The translations under genes were made by a program, and so were the position numbers. Below the pieces are notes generated by a model that saw nothing but the letters and a program-made list of their open reading frames with translations, searched no databases and had not been told where the DNA came from. From Drosophila persimilis (Eukaryota; Arthropoda; Insecta; Diptera; Drosophilidae), in assembly GCF_003286085.1 (NCBI RefSeq), contig NW_020825312.1, positions 3,596,001 through 3,660,000 on the forward strand: 64,000 bases of DNA, read 5' to 3'. This document shows, piece by piece, positions 53,641-64,000 of the stretch (its first letter is position 1; each line of letters opens with the position of its first letter).

Positions 53641-54095
53641 AGCCGACTTTTCCTAAAGTGGAACTTTTCCGACTGCAGGCTGTATTTTCGTAGTCAATGT
53701 GAGATATGCCATGTTTCCATTATCTTCTAATTTCACCCAGTTACGCTTTTTATATAATAAAACTATTTTTCATCTTGGGTATAAAGAACAAAGTGGCACC
53801 AATGAAAAAGTTAAAGAAACGCCACCCTTGTATCTGTAAGTAATATATGTAAATATTTATATATGTAAGTAGTTCTATGAATGAAGAATTTTCGTGTCAG
53901 TTTTGACTTTTTAATCATATCTACACAAGTTTCACAGTACAAATCAGTCTAGCAGACCTGAAATTCAATCGCACATTTCTAGTTTTTACAGAAACATCTC
54001 TTTTCGGGTATTATCAGTGGAATTCCGTAGCAGCGTTGCTACACTTGAAGATAACAAAATTATTGGTTTACAGCTTTAATCGTATCAGTTCCGGC

Positions 54096-55220
54096 ATGGA
54101 TCGTTCGATCACACAGACAGGTACAGAAAGCCCAATGAGGGTAGAATCTTCACAGATTTTTCGATGGCCGAGCCTAAAACCAATCTCCGCAGTTCCCAAA
54201 GGGTTGCTATACCTACTGATGTGTCTGGTCACAGCGGGCGGCTTCACAATGGAGGAGCGGTGCCAGTACTGGGCTGGTCCGGGGTTTATCGGGGACTCCA
54301 ACGACTGCCAAGCCTGGGGGTACTGCAAGGACAACAAATTGGAGTCTAGTAACCGCTGCAAGATCGGCCTGCTGTATGACTTCCGTGACGGGTCTTGCAA
54401 GCTCCCTAGCGAGGTCAATTGCCAAACCACTCTCACGGACGCCTGTGCCATAACGAGGCCGGGAGAATATGCTGCCGACCCCACGGACTGCGCCAGGTAC
54501 ATAAAGTGCGGCCAGACGGACTCCGATGATGAAGTAGAGAGAATCTGCGGCGACTATCAGCTGTTCAGCAACCAACTGCAGACCTGTGTGGCGGACACAC
54601 AAGGTTGTCCGCAAGACTACCCTTGCGCCCATATGCAAGACTCTACTCTCCTGGCGGATCCAAACAGCTGCCGGTCCTACCTGAGGTGCAAGAATGGATT
54701 GAGCACCAAGTTTAAGTGTTCTTCTCGTCGATATTTCAACCGTCAGACTGGGCAATGCCAGGCCTCACTCCCAGACGAATGTGAGAGCGATGACGAGATC
54801 GACACCCCAGCCATTCCGCCGGCCACAAATGCTGACGTGTGCCCAAGACTCTACGATCAGGCAAAAACAAGTGGCGTCCAGCTCTTGACCGATAGCATGA
54901 CCTGCCACGGCTACTACAGGTGCAGCTCCCCGTACGCTTTAGGGAAATGGGCCAGCTGCCCGCCGGGCACCCACTTCCAGTGGTGGCGCCAGCGTTGCGC
55001 CTCACCCGAGGAGACCAGCTGTCCATACGATCGCTGCGCAAATCTGCGCTCGCGCTTTGTGGCCATCCTCGACACGGGGTGTCGGGATTACACACTCTGC
55101 CAGGACCAGCAGTCGGTGGGCTCGGATACATGTCCCCCCATCCATCCCTACTTCGACGAGACTTTGGGGCAGTGTGGAAAGCACTTCCCGAACTTTAGGG
55201 TCTGCTACATAGCTTCCTAA
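54096..55220 (+). CDS. Secreted protein with five peritrophin-A (CBM14) chitin-binding domains
   Basis: Open frame with first in-frame ATG at 54096, giving 374 aa; a second ATG at 54135 (361 aa) would put the hydrophobic segment GLLYLLMCLVTAGG closer to the N-terminus and may be the true start. After this probable signal peptide come five six-cysteine modules at about residues 56-109, 117-171, 177-229, 249-308 and 313-371, each with the C..C-x5-C..C..C..C spacing and aromatic residues of peritrophin-A domains. Such proteins bind chitin in the peritrophic matrix or cuticle. No mucin-like linker separates the domains; a short acidic and Pro-rich spacer lies between the third and fourth. An AATAAA follows the stop by 17 bp. 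It resembles the fly CG5883/CG7252/CG14125-type genes, but I cannot assign an ortholog. A short upstream intron near the N-terminus cannot be excluded. Confidence 0.88.
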   Translation: MDRSITQTGTESPMRVESSQIFRWPSLKPISAVPKGLLYLLMCLVTAGGFTMEERCQYWAGPGFIGDSNDCQAWGYCKDNKLESSNRCKIGLLYDFRDGSCKLPSEVNCQTTLTDACAITRPGEYAADPTDCARYIKCGQTDSDDEVERICGDYQLFSNQLQTCVADTQGCPQDYPCAHMQDSTLLADPNSCRSYLRCKNGLSTKFKCSSRRYFNRQTGQCQASLPDECESDDEIDTPAIPPATNADVCPRLYDQAKTSGVQLLTDSMTCHGYYRCSSPYALGKWASCPPGTHFQWWRQRCASPEETSCPYDRCANLRSRFVAILDTGCRDYTLCQDQQSVGSDTCPPIHPYFDETLGQCGKHFPNFRVCYIAS

Positions 55221-55236
55221 AGTGTTTCCCACTCAC

Positions 55237-55242
55237 AATAAA
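55237..55242 (+). terminator. Poly(A) signal, chitin-binding gene
   Basis: AATAAA 17 bp after the TAA stop of the CBM14 gene, so the 3' UTR would be very short. Confidence 0.75.
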
Positions 55243-58200
55243 CTTAGCATTTCGACAATTATTTCTCATTAAATTCCCCATTCTCTATAATGGATAGCTA
55301 TATATGAAGTTCGTTGAGAGCATCACCGCTTTATACCATCTTCTGCTTGGTGCAATCGATACACCAAAATTAATTGTTTCATCATCAATTGTCTGTGGAA
55401 AAACAGACGAGTGCTTTCCTCCAAGGCCATAAGCCAGCCCCCAGGAGAAGCAGCAAAAACAGCTTCGCAACGGAGGGTTTTTTGAGGGAATGCGAGTGTC
55501 GGAGACAAGATTTATGCTCAGCACATTTTTCCAATTTTCCATTCAAAAACTGTTGCCTTGGGGAAGAGGCAAGCATGGCCATAGCAGCAGCATCTCTGCC
55601 TCTCCTCCACATAAAACCCTCTCTGGCTCTTGGGTTGGGTGGGGTGACAAAAATATCATAGTTCCATTGAAGCTTCAACTAGTTGCTGGCCAATGGAACC
55701 AATAACCGTAAAGGTGAGAGTCGTTCTTTGCCTATATTTTATTCGTCTATTACAATTCTTAGATCCTGAGTGGATTGTCTTCATACTATCTGTGGATATA
55801 TGTCCCTCCCTTTCCTCAGATGTCTGCTGTTTGTACACTTGAATAAGCTTGAAACCTGCTGGGGATCGTCCGTAGGCAAAACTCAAATTAATCAAAGAAT
55901 AATTCAAATATTCCACACCCATGCCAACGCCAGATATCCAGCAAATGCTGAGGTCTAAATTCAAGACCAGACCAAAGAGCAGCAAAACGGTCCTGGAGAT
56001 GGCTGCAGGCAGGGGGAGCACAGAGCACGGGGCATTGTACCCCACCGGAGGGAGCACAACAATGCGTCGAGTCATTGAATTATGATGATTGACTTTTATT
56101 ACACGGAATCGCAATTTATTTTACTCAACAACAAGCCGGCAAACACGAGGGGTACTCTGAGGGCGGGCGCTGGCTCGGTCGAAAGTTGCGAAAATTTGAA
56201 TGAAAAGTTGTAAAGAAATTACGTTATTTATCATTCGCTGAGCCCGCGCATACCCCAGCGAGACTCTCGGCTGGTCCCCGCATACCGTTTCCGTTTCCGT
56301 TCATTTATTTGCGAGACTGTCACACACACACTCGAACACACTCACACACACACACACACACTGATGTCCTTTCGGTTGTCGCTGTGTGGTTGATGCACAG
56401 TTAAAAAGTTTTTCATCGGCGGCAGCAGAAATTCAAATTTATTGTTTTGCGGTTGCCAGGCGCCACACCGCACCATGCCACGACACGCCACACCAAGCCC
56501 CGCCTCTCTTTAGTCAATGGGCTTAAAATTAGTTGCGTCTTGCGAATCGATGGGCGTTTGATTTACGGCTGATGCGAGATTGAACCGCTTAATTGCCTTA
56601 AAAGTGGGTGTGGCCGGAACCACAGCCCCCGGGAGTGTGAGTGGGGACCCGGCAAGAATTAATGGCGGAATAAGGCCCGGCCCGTGACTATCCAATTACG
56701 AGTACGAGTACACAATAGAGGAGCCGACTGGCGGCAGTAAGCCGTTTCGGTTCTGCCATCACTTACCTTTAATTAGAGGATTCCTTTCCCCTCAGGGCTT
56801 GCGGTGTTTGGTGGGGAGGGGATTACTCGGATTAGAGTTTAGAAATGGCTTAAGAGCACTTTTTGGCTTACATCGATATAGCGAGTGGAAATGGAAAACA
56901 GACACACGCGAAAAGGGCTCCTCGGGAAAAACAGAAACAACAGGCAACCACAGAGCCAAGGTTAGGAGGGCAAGGGATGGTATTAGCCAGTACTCAATAT
57001 ATATGTTGCCATAACTAATACTCGTAGAGGGTGAGAGACGGCGGTTGACTGCTTTAAGCTGATGAATGAATGATACTCGTGTTTTTTTAGTGAGAGAGAG
57101 AGAGAGAGACGCGCTGTGGTTAGTCTGTACTTCTGATGCACATTATCTTTGAAAATGCTTTTTAATTATGGAATAACATCAAATATAGCTCCAGCTTATG
57201 TGAATTGCATACGGCGCACAACACAAAAATAGGACAAGTAGGAAAGCGGAAGTTCCCCAAAAAGTCATTCCCAGATGCACATATTTAAGGTGTAAACGCT
57301 ATTCTCAGTCCCATTCCTAGTTGAACCTCATCAATCCCATACTCATACTATTTTTAATAAATTTCCATAGAAATCGCTTGGCTTCTGCTGTTCCCTCATT
57401 TCCCATTTAAAAGAATGATTCGTAAACATTCATTTAACCGTTGGAATAGTCCCATTGTCCATCCAGTGCGTTCGCTGACAGTGACGGACAAAGAGCAGAG
57501 AGCCGTGAATGGAGCCGCTTGGTGGTGAGTGCCGGGGCCAGGCATTCAATGCCGGATCAACCGCAGGACGCGGCATTCCAATGCAGAGAGCACTTCTTCG
57601 GCTGGCAGTGCAACCAATGCCCTCGACTTGGTCGGCCTCATTCATTGCAGTTGAAGCCAGAACCAGGGCCAGAGCCAGAGCCATGGCCAATGCCACTACC
57701 ACAACCAGCACTCTCCTCCTATGCTTTCTCGCCCTCAGGCGTGCGGCTCTGCTTTTGTTTTTCTTGCCTCAACCTCAGACTTCTTGCGACCGGAGGAACT
57801 TTCAGTGGACCATTCGGAGTACCATTCTCTTCAGAGTCCTCATTTTCATCCTCATCTTCCGTGGCACTGCCGAGTTGTTTGTATGCGTCTGCTGTGGTTC
57901 ATGTCGTCGTTGTTGACATTTAGTTGACACACACCACACACAACACAGATCCCCGCCTCCGTCATCGTCCTCGTTCATGTCCTTGCCGTCTCTGTCTCCA
58001 CTTCCGGCAAACGGGCCATGGCCATGGCAATGGATCATCGGGCATCTTTGTTTGCACATCGCCACTGAAGTTTACAGCTGCCTTGTCTCTGTCGCATCCT
58101 TGCCAGCTATGGTTCTGTCTCTAGCTCTGGGTTCTGGGCTCTGGGCTCTGGCTGTTCATCGTCAGCTGGTGCACTTTATTGTTGCTAACTAGAAAAGCCA

Positions 58201-58726
58201 GGACATCCATCCTGCCGGCTCCTTCTTCCCTCCTGGCCCTATTGCCACTGGTGTAAACAATTTTTGAAAGGTTATTTCTCTTGCAACAGCCGCGGTCCGC
58301 ACTTTGTTCCGTTTTGCACTTCATTTGCTGTCCTCCGCCTCAGGGCAGTAAATTCTGTTTACTCGTTTCGTTGTCGTTGACGGCATCCTGCTAGTAGTAG
58401 ATGCATCCTCCGAGGATGGCTATTTGTTATGTCATTTGACTGGAGCCGGCAACGGCAGCATTCATCTAGGAGATATTAAATCGTCCCTGGGCGATGTATC
58501 TAGCTTTCACTCTTCGCAGTTTGGGTTTGCAATTTTATCCCTGAATAGACACTCACTTCATCGCATATCCGATGGTTCCACTTTCAGAACTTCCAGAGAT
58601 CGTGGTTTAATAATTGGCATATCCAAACGAATAGATTATACAAATTAAACCTTTTACTCAAAAATTATTTCTAAAACTGGCAGATGATTCTCTTATATTA
58701 CTCTTAATCTTAATCGTATTCTTAAG
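55243..58726. other. Non-coding region between the CBM14 gene and CCDC151
   Basis: About 3.5 kb. It contains a CA-rich microsatellite (about 56321-56361), a double TACGAGTA (56697-56710), another octamer at 57019-57026, a (GA)n tract near 57090-57109 and GGCTCTG/CCAGAGC-type repeats near 57655-57690 and 58127-58150. The two overlapping plus-strand frames at 57509-57923 use repeat-rich sequence in different registers; neither has a convincing protein. No gene is supported. Confidence 0.5.
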
Positions 58727-60861
58727 TTACTTGCGTCTTCCGCCTGGCGTGGGTCTAAACGGTTTCCGGCGGGACTTCGAGTCCACGATGAGCACCGACT
58801 GACGCTTGAGGAAGTTCCGGGAGGGCACTTCGGTGTCGTCGTCAGTGGTGGCAACTGTCGGACAAAAAGATTCCAACAAATTAAAAGCAAACAAAAATCA
58901 AAGATCTTACCCGCAGCGGGAGCCTGCTCTGGTGAGGAAGAGGACGTGCCGGCGGCTCGTTGGGCGCGACCGGCAAAAAGATTGTAGTAGCAAAGGGGCA
59001 TTGGCTGGGGCTTCTCGCCCTCGGGTGCCGATGGGGACTTTGGTGGCTCGGTCGTGTACAGCTCCTCCTCCTCCTCCTGCTCACCAATGTCCAGCTTGGG
59101 CATCTCGAAGGGCGGCACATCCTCCGACTTGCTCAGCTCCTGGCAGCGTTTGATCTTCAGTTTTAGTATCTAAGAGGAGGAAGAGGATACTGTTGAACAT
59201 TTCGCTCAAGAGCTACTCGCCTCTCGGTGTACCTCAATCAGTTCCTCATCCTGGGCGGTGTGGGTGAGGAAGTTGGGAAGCTCTGCGACGCTCAAGTGGA
59301 GCCTGCGGCCGGGCAGCTCGATGTTGCTCTCGTCCACCTCCTGCACCTTGAAGATCATCTCGCAGATCCGCTCCTTGAGGTACTTCAGCACCCCCATGGA
59401 CTTGTCGGCCGCGTCGGTATCCAGCTTGCGATCCTGTTCTTTTGCGGCAATACTATTCTTGATCTGCTCGATGATCTCCTGGTTCCTATGGACAAGGGAT
59501 TGGTGAATGTATTCTTCTATATTCCCAATTCCACCTACACTTCGCTCTCCTTAACGTCCGAGAACTTGGAGGCTTCTAGCTCGCTGGTTAGAGCCTCCCG
59601 ATCCGACTCCAGATTGGCCTTCTCGGCCTCGGCCGCCTTGCGCAGATAGTTAAGGCGGGCGGCGGACTCCTTCTGGGCGCTAAACCGCTCGAAGACCTCG
59701 AGGGGCGATGTGGCTCCAGATGCCTCCATGAGCTGCTTGAACAGCGACTCCATGTCGCTGGTCACACTCTCCAGCTGGGAGGCTGGCTCCTCGTCCCCGT
59801 TCTCGGTCTTGGCCGCAAGCGGATCGCCGGACGTGGAGCCCACACTGTCCTGGTGCACAAGAGTCTTGGTTTCGGCGAACAGCTTGCGCCCGATCCTCTC
59901 GAGCTCCAGCTTGCGCGCCTCCACCTGCTTGCGGAAGTCCAGGGCCTGGCGCTCACGGGTCTTCTGAGAGAGATTGGCCTGCTGCTCCTGCCGCGTAAGA
60001 ACCACCTTGGCCGCGTCCCGCATCTCAAGGGCCTCGTTGTGCACTTGCTGGAGCCGCTCGATCTCCGCCTTCTGGTCGCTCAGCGAGGCCTCCAACTCCC
60101 GCAGACTGCGCTCGAAGCGCTCCGCATCGTTCATCAGAGAAGCCTCTATGGAGCGGTACTTCTTGCGGATGTGCTCCGCCTCCATCCACTGCACATTGGT
60201 GCGATGTATCTCGTTCTCCAGCTGGCAGACGAGCTGTAATTCCCCACAGGTTACTACTTACTGCTTCTGGGGCCCATCCAGCAATCTCTCACCTTGCGAT
60301 TGGCATCCTCCTCCAGTGTTTCGGGTGGCTTCTCGCCCAGATTCTGGTTCTGGGCCTCCTTGTTGGCCAGCAGCTCGCGATACTTCTCCACCAGCTTGCT
60401 GAAGTGCTGTTGGCGCGACTTGAAACGATGCCGCAGGAGGTCCATCTGCTTGCGGTTCTCGGTGATCTTGAGGTCGGTCAGAAAGATGGCATCGTCGGCG
60501 TTTTTTGCCCCCACCGGGTACATGGCCTTGCCTACAATCAGTGTGGGTGTGCAGCTCTGGGCTCGCCTCGGCTCACTGCTGGACTCCTTGATGACCATGG
60601 GCCGCTGCAGGGGATTTCGCAGTCGACTGGCCTTCACCGTCAGCTCCTTGAGGTCCTTCTTCAGAGTGCCGATGGTGTCGCAGTTGATGCGATTCTGCTT
60701 CTGCCACTCGGCCGCATTGGCCGTCTTCTGGCCCTCTGAAAGCGGGAGGCAATCGAGTTGCGAGTCGTGAAAGCATGGAACACCCACTCACCGGCCAGTA
60801 AAATCCTCTTCTTGATCTCATTAATTTGCCTGTTAAGCTCGTTCAACTTGTCGGATTCCAT
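58727..60861 (-). CDS. CCDC151/ODAD3 coiled-coil subunit of the outer dynein arm docking complex
   Basis: Six exons assembled with matching phases: 60792-60861, 60293-60735, 59539-60233, 59233-59485, 58911-59169 and 58727-58854, in all 1848 bp or 615 aa, near the usual CCDC151 length. The protein starts MESDKLNELNRQINEIKKRI and is almost wholly coiled coil: heptad-rich helices at about 1-55, 100-170 and 172-400, with NRKQMDLLRHRFK and EIHRTNVQWMEAEHIRKKY typical of the family. The C-terminus is acidic, then Ser/Pro-rich and finally basic. In animals CCDC151 is needed to dock outer dynein arms and for motile cilia; in flies this means chordotonal neuron cilia and sperm tails (I recall CG14127 as the fly gene). 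The donor at the end of exon 3 is GTAGGT; without that splice the frame stops two codons later. The gene lies 361 bp downstream of the unknown gene on the same strand. Confidence 0.87.
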
Positions 60862-61222
60862 GGCGTCATCTACTCTGGCGGCTGACTCTATGAAATCGAC
60901 GCTTAATATTTGTGCTGGCCACCGCCGAGTGGCTGGTGGCTGGTGCCTGGTGGCTTGTTGGTTTGTTGGATCGATGAAGTTGTTGTAACAACGCCAAGCG
61001 ACAATCGGTTGCCAACAGCCACGGGGGAGGATAATCGGGATAATCAGTAGTAATGCAAGAGAAACTATCCTTTGGAGACTTGACAAAAAATTTAATTACT
61101 CTATGCACAATATCAGAAATCAATTCAAATTTTGATTTAGTATTTGGATAATGAAGCCTAAACTGAACTCCACAAAAATAAACACCAATTTTAACTAACT
61201 AAACATTATCATCTATCTATCA
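60862..61222. promoter_or_regulatory. Short gap between two tandem minus-strand genes
   Basis: These 361 bp must contain the CCDC151 promoter and 5' UTR and the 3' end of the unknown gene. No AATAAA on the minus strand is evident near 61222. A candidate X-box half-site pair sits at 61008-61019. The frame reading upstream of the CCDC151 ATG has no convincing earlier start. Confidence 0.5.
61008..61019 (-). promoter_or_regulatory. Candidate X-box (RFX site) upstream of CCDC151
   Basis: GTTGCC followed by AACAGC on + (GCTGTT-GGCAAC on -) lies about 150 bp upstream of the CCDC151 ATG. Both halves fit RYYNYY / RRNRAC on the minus strand, but the spacer is zero instead of the usual 1-3 bases. RFX-controlled X-boxes are expected at ciliary genes, mostly within 150 bp of the start. 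Confidence 0.35.
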
Positions 61223-62380
61223 TCACCAGTGACGCTTGGCCACACAAGTCTGGGTCACATCCACGAACTCTTGGGCAGTGCGCGCGTTGGAGAAAGTGCA
61301 GCCCAGTCGCTCGAGAATACCCCCCGGAGAGACCGCATAATTGAAATGTGTCCAGCTTTTATTGCTGGCGGTGGAGGCGACTTGCCAATCTCCAGCTAGT
61401 CGTATTTGAACGATCAGTTCGTTTGTTATCTTGTCGCAAAGGAGAATGTAGTATATTGGCATACCTTGCTTCTTCCATATCTCGATGTGTGGCCAGTCTG
61501 GGAATGAGGCAACTAATGAAAAAACAGCAGGATCAACAGGATTACACCGTTCATACCATTTTCTTTCCATGCAGTCATATCTTTGAAAAGGCGAAGCTGA
61601 ACGAAGGGCTTGTTCAAAAGTCGGCGATCTGCGACCTGAATGTCCTTTGGATCCGCACTGTCCTGCTTAAGTCTCAGGAAATTTCGAGCGAATAACATTT
61701 CCAAGAAAACTTTAAATTTTAGAGAATTATTCTGGTTCTCAGCTGGAGGATCGATCTCTACCATTTTGCTGAAGATATCTTCCGCTCCATTCATGATGGC
61801 CGGAATCTCTTGATTGGAATCGGCTATGCAGCATTTCCTCACTAAAAGCAAAAGATATAGTTCATCTGAGAAGACGTAAGACCCACTAACCATTTGAAAA
61901 CTGCTTTATAAATGTGAAAACTCTGGTCGAAAGGCAGATCTTTGCATTAAGAGACGCAGCGAATGGCGAGCAAGAGGCCGCCAATCTAGTTCCAAGGAGT
62001 CCATCGAAGATTTTTCCGTAACTAGTTTTCTGAACATTTTCACATCTTGGGCGAATCCACGATACTTCCACATCTGGCAGTATGTACGGATTTTCAATGG
62101 TTGCATCGATGATCCCAAGACTACAACCATTTAGCAGTTTCAGCAGCGACTTGTCCATCTTCGTTGGGACATCGTCATCCATGGTTGGAAAGGTCATAAG
62201 GTCTAGTTTCTTCATCTGAGTCAGACCCTGGAGCAGTCCATCCAGCCCAACTATGGGGTGATTGATGTGCGGTTTAAAGGATTCCGCCGGGGCAATTACA
62301 CACGAAGCACAGAAATCGGAGGAATTTAAATTAGAGCTCATGTCCTCCTCTGCTCCTCTCAAATCGTTAGACCCATCCAT
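61223..62380 (-). CDS. Unrecognised 354-aa protein, three exons
   Basis: Exons 61891-62380, 61557-61841 and 61223-61512 join in phase 1 at both introns (49 and 44 bp, typical small fly introns with GTTAGT/GTATGA donors and pyrimidine-rich TTAG acceptors). The first ATG is at 62380, just after an in-frame upstream stop, which fixes the start region. The protein has no signal peptide or clear membrane segment. It is mixed alpha/beta in look: an N-terminal acidic part with CASC, a block GCSLGIIDATIENPYILPDVEVSWI, a Leu/Phe-rich helix region (FLEMLFARNFLRLKQD) and a C-terminal part with PDWPHIEIWKKQGMPIYYILLCDK and SWTHFNYAVSPGGI. I recognise no family. Intact frame and three consistent splices argue for a real gene. 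Its 3' end lies close to the CCDC151 start. Confidence 0.75.
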
Positions 62381-64000
62381 TTTTATCAACCGAAAATCGA
62401 GCTAAAATCCAAACACTGAGAATACTAGTTGATCTGTAGAGTCGTGAGTGCTAAGTCCATGGGAGGTTGTCATTGTTTCAAATCTTTTCACCTACAAAAA
62501 ACTCTCTCAAGTGAGTGTAAACGTATGATATTTACCATCTGTATAGTCAGCAAATGACATGGCGCCCTCTTGGCGCGAGAATCGGGCCACAGGTCTGTGC
62601 TTTCTTATGCCCTGAATACTCGGCTGATTGTCTTCCACACAAGAGGGACAGTGGACAAGGGGAAGTCTAATTACAATCTGCTTTCTGCCCAACGGAGCGT
62701 ATACGCAATCATAGTGGAAAGGGAATCAAATTACATTGACAACAACTTTTTTTCCGTTGCCTTTTCAATGGACGTTCCCTATCCACTCAGAAACAAAAAG
62801 CACCTGGGGGCAGCACCGTCAGGTCCAGGCTCTGTGAATACCGAATGAATACTCGTACTCACACTCGTAGTAGATGAATTTAGAGTAGATGAGAGCCCGC
62901 AGCTAAACAAATACTCATGGGGACCAGTCAAAGCAAATAGCGGGGGAAAATATTTGGATCTGAAATATGCATAAAATGCGGGAAAGCGAATTCAAAGCGC
63001 TGCGAAATAAATAAATAGCGAAGAGCAAACAGAATGGAAAGAAAAACGAGAACGAGAACGAAACAAAAACGAAGGGAAACGAAACAACTTCCATCCTCAA
63101 AGTAAAACAATCAAAATTTGCGCTCCATTAAATTTTGTATTGTGCTCGTTCCAGAAAAGTTCTCCCCCACCCCCCACCACCTCCACCCATCTCCGACTTT
63201 CGGTCTCTGTTTCCGCAATTTTTCCATTTTTCCTGCATGCTTATAAGCGTTCCACATTGGCTTGCTGCACACTCCACCTACCTCCGATGCTCCTGATTCT
63301 CCTGCTTTGATTTGACTGCAACCCGTCCTCCAGCATCCTCCAGCATATTCGTGTGAGGTTTTTTCCCATGTTCCACGGAAGCTTCTTTAATCCCTGTAAA
63401 TATTTTGTTGACACTTTTCTATTTGCGAAAGCGATCAAAAGGAAAACAAGGGACACCAATCCCGTTTATGATTGGATTTGATTTATGACTTTGTTTTTGG
63501 CTTTTGGCCGGTAAGCCTTCGTGCTGGATCGGAACTGCTTAAATTTAATCAAATCTGAAGCTTCGATGCAATTTTCCTGGACTTTTGCATCCACAGCTGT
63601 CAGTTTTTCGTTCTCAAATTTAAGTTTTTAATCATTTATTCATTGATGCAATGGGTTTTTTTTGTAGGTTCAATCAGTGAAATGTTAATTATTTCTTGTG
63701 CCATTTATTTGCTGCCAAACCAAACAAAAAGAATATCAACAGCTTGTACCAACAATTGTTATTACATTTTTCTGAAAATTTAAAAATTGCTTGTGTTTAT
63801 GTGAAGTACAATTTTATTTGGTAATGTCGCAAACCCTCTTTAGTGATTTATCCTATCCTGCTGATATATGTATTTAATCATATATTTTGTAGTCCTTTGA
63901 TGCATATTAAAGCAATCACAGCTATGAGAATATTATAAGCCCATTTAATCAAGCAAATGCGCCAAGAGCCAAGCAGATGTCCGTTGCATTTGATTCATTT
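62381..64000. other. Non-coding right end
   Basis: About 1.6 kb. It contains an octamer TACTCGTA (62850-62857), a purine-rich stretch (about 63022-63092) and AT-rich sequence to the end. On - an ATG at 62560 followed 25 bp later by a GTAAAT donor (62535) could be a tiny first exon, but its phase does not fit any acceptor I see before the 62380 start. No gene is supported. Confidence 0.45.

Noticed and set aside
54036..54095. Extension of the chitin-binding protein to 54036
   Set aside because: The frame is open there but begins with TTG; the first ATG is at 54096.
57509..57923. Two overlapping plus-strand frames of about 135 codons
   Set aside because: Both are built on the same repeat-rich sequence (CCAGAGC-type units) in different registers, with no recognisable protein in either.
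62536..62560. Tiny minus-strand exon with ATG and a GTAAAT donor
   Set aside because: It ends in phase 1, and every acceptor I tried before the 62380 start runs into a stop in that phase, so it cannot extend the unknown gene.
1..64000. CRISPR arrays, prokaryotic operons, tRNA or rRNA genes
   Set aside because: The window is insect nuclear DNA; the tandem repeats are microsatellites without unique spacers, and I saw no tRNA cloverleaf or rRNA segments, though a tRNA scan was not possible by eye.

Overview
This is eukaryotic DNA from a Drosophila genome. The clearest markers are brachyenteron (byn, a T-box gene), a second succinate dehydrogenase flavoprotein gene without introns (SdhAL type), an Rpt4-type proteasome ATPase, several copies of what looks like the DINE-1/INE-1 repeat, short GT-AG introns and very many microsatellites. 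From memory, byn, Rpt4R and SdhAL all lie on Muller element D (3L of D. melanogaster). Divergence from D. melanogaster and microsatellite richness suggest another Sophophora species, perhaps of the obscura group, but I cannot prove the species.

Layout. 0-2.4 kb: the 3' end of an Rpt4R-like gene (+) converges on a three-exon, membrane-anchored EXOG/EndoG-like nuclease gene (-). 2.4-6.2 kb: non-coding, with two DINE-like copies. 6.2-7.9 kb: a TATA+Inr promoter and the large first coding exon of a low-complexity Ser/Gln/Ala-rich protein (+) that I cannot name. 8.8-18.05 kb: byn (-), rebuilt as six coding exons giving 691 aa, with a likely 5' UTR exon near 17.9-18.05 kb beyond a 4.7-kb intron. 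18.05-21.2 kb: a possible divergent 5' exon (+), then non-coding DNA. 21.24-23.19 kb: SdhAL-like gene (+). 23.2-54.1 kb: about 31 kb with no gene I can support, full of simple repeats, two DINE-like copies and a recurring TACTCGTA octamer. 54.1-55.2 kb: a secreted protein with five chitin-binding (peritrophin-A) domains (+). 55.2-58.7 kb: non-coding. 58.7-60.9 kb: six-exon CCDC151/ODAD3 outer-dynein-arm docking gene (-). 61.2-62.4 kb: three-exon gene of unknown function, 354 aa (-). 62.4-64 kb: non-coding.

The genes do not form one pathway. There is a loose male-germline theme: Rpt4R, SdhAL and the EndoG-like (Tengl) genes are, in D. melanogaster, testis-biased duplicates of housekeeping genes, and CCDC151 serves motile cilia and sperm flagella. 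byn is a hindgut and posterior mesoderm regulator, and the non-coding DNA around it is where its enhancers would be expected. All exon structures were worked out by hand from splice signals and reading phase, without transcript data.
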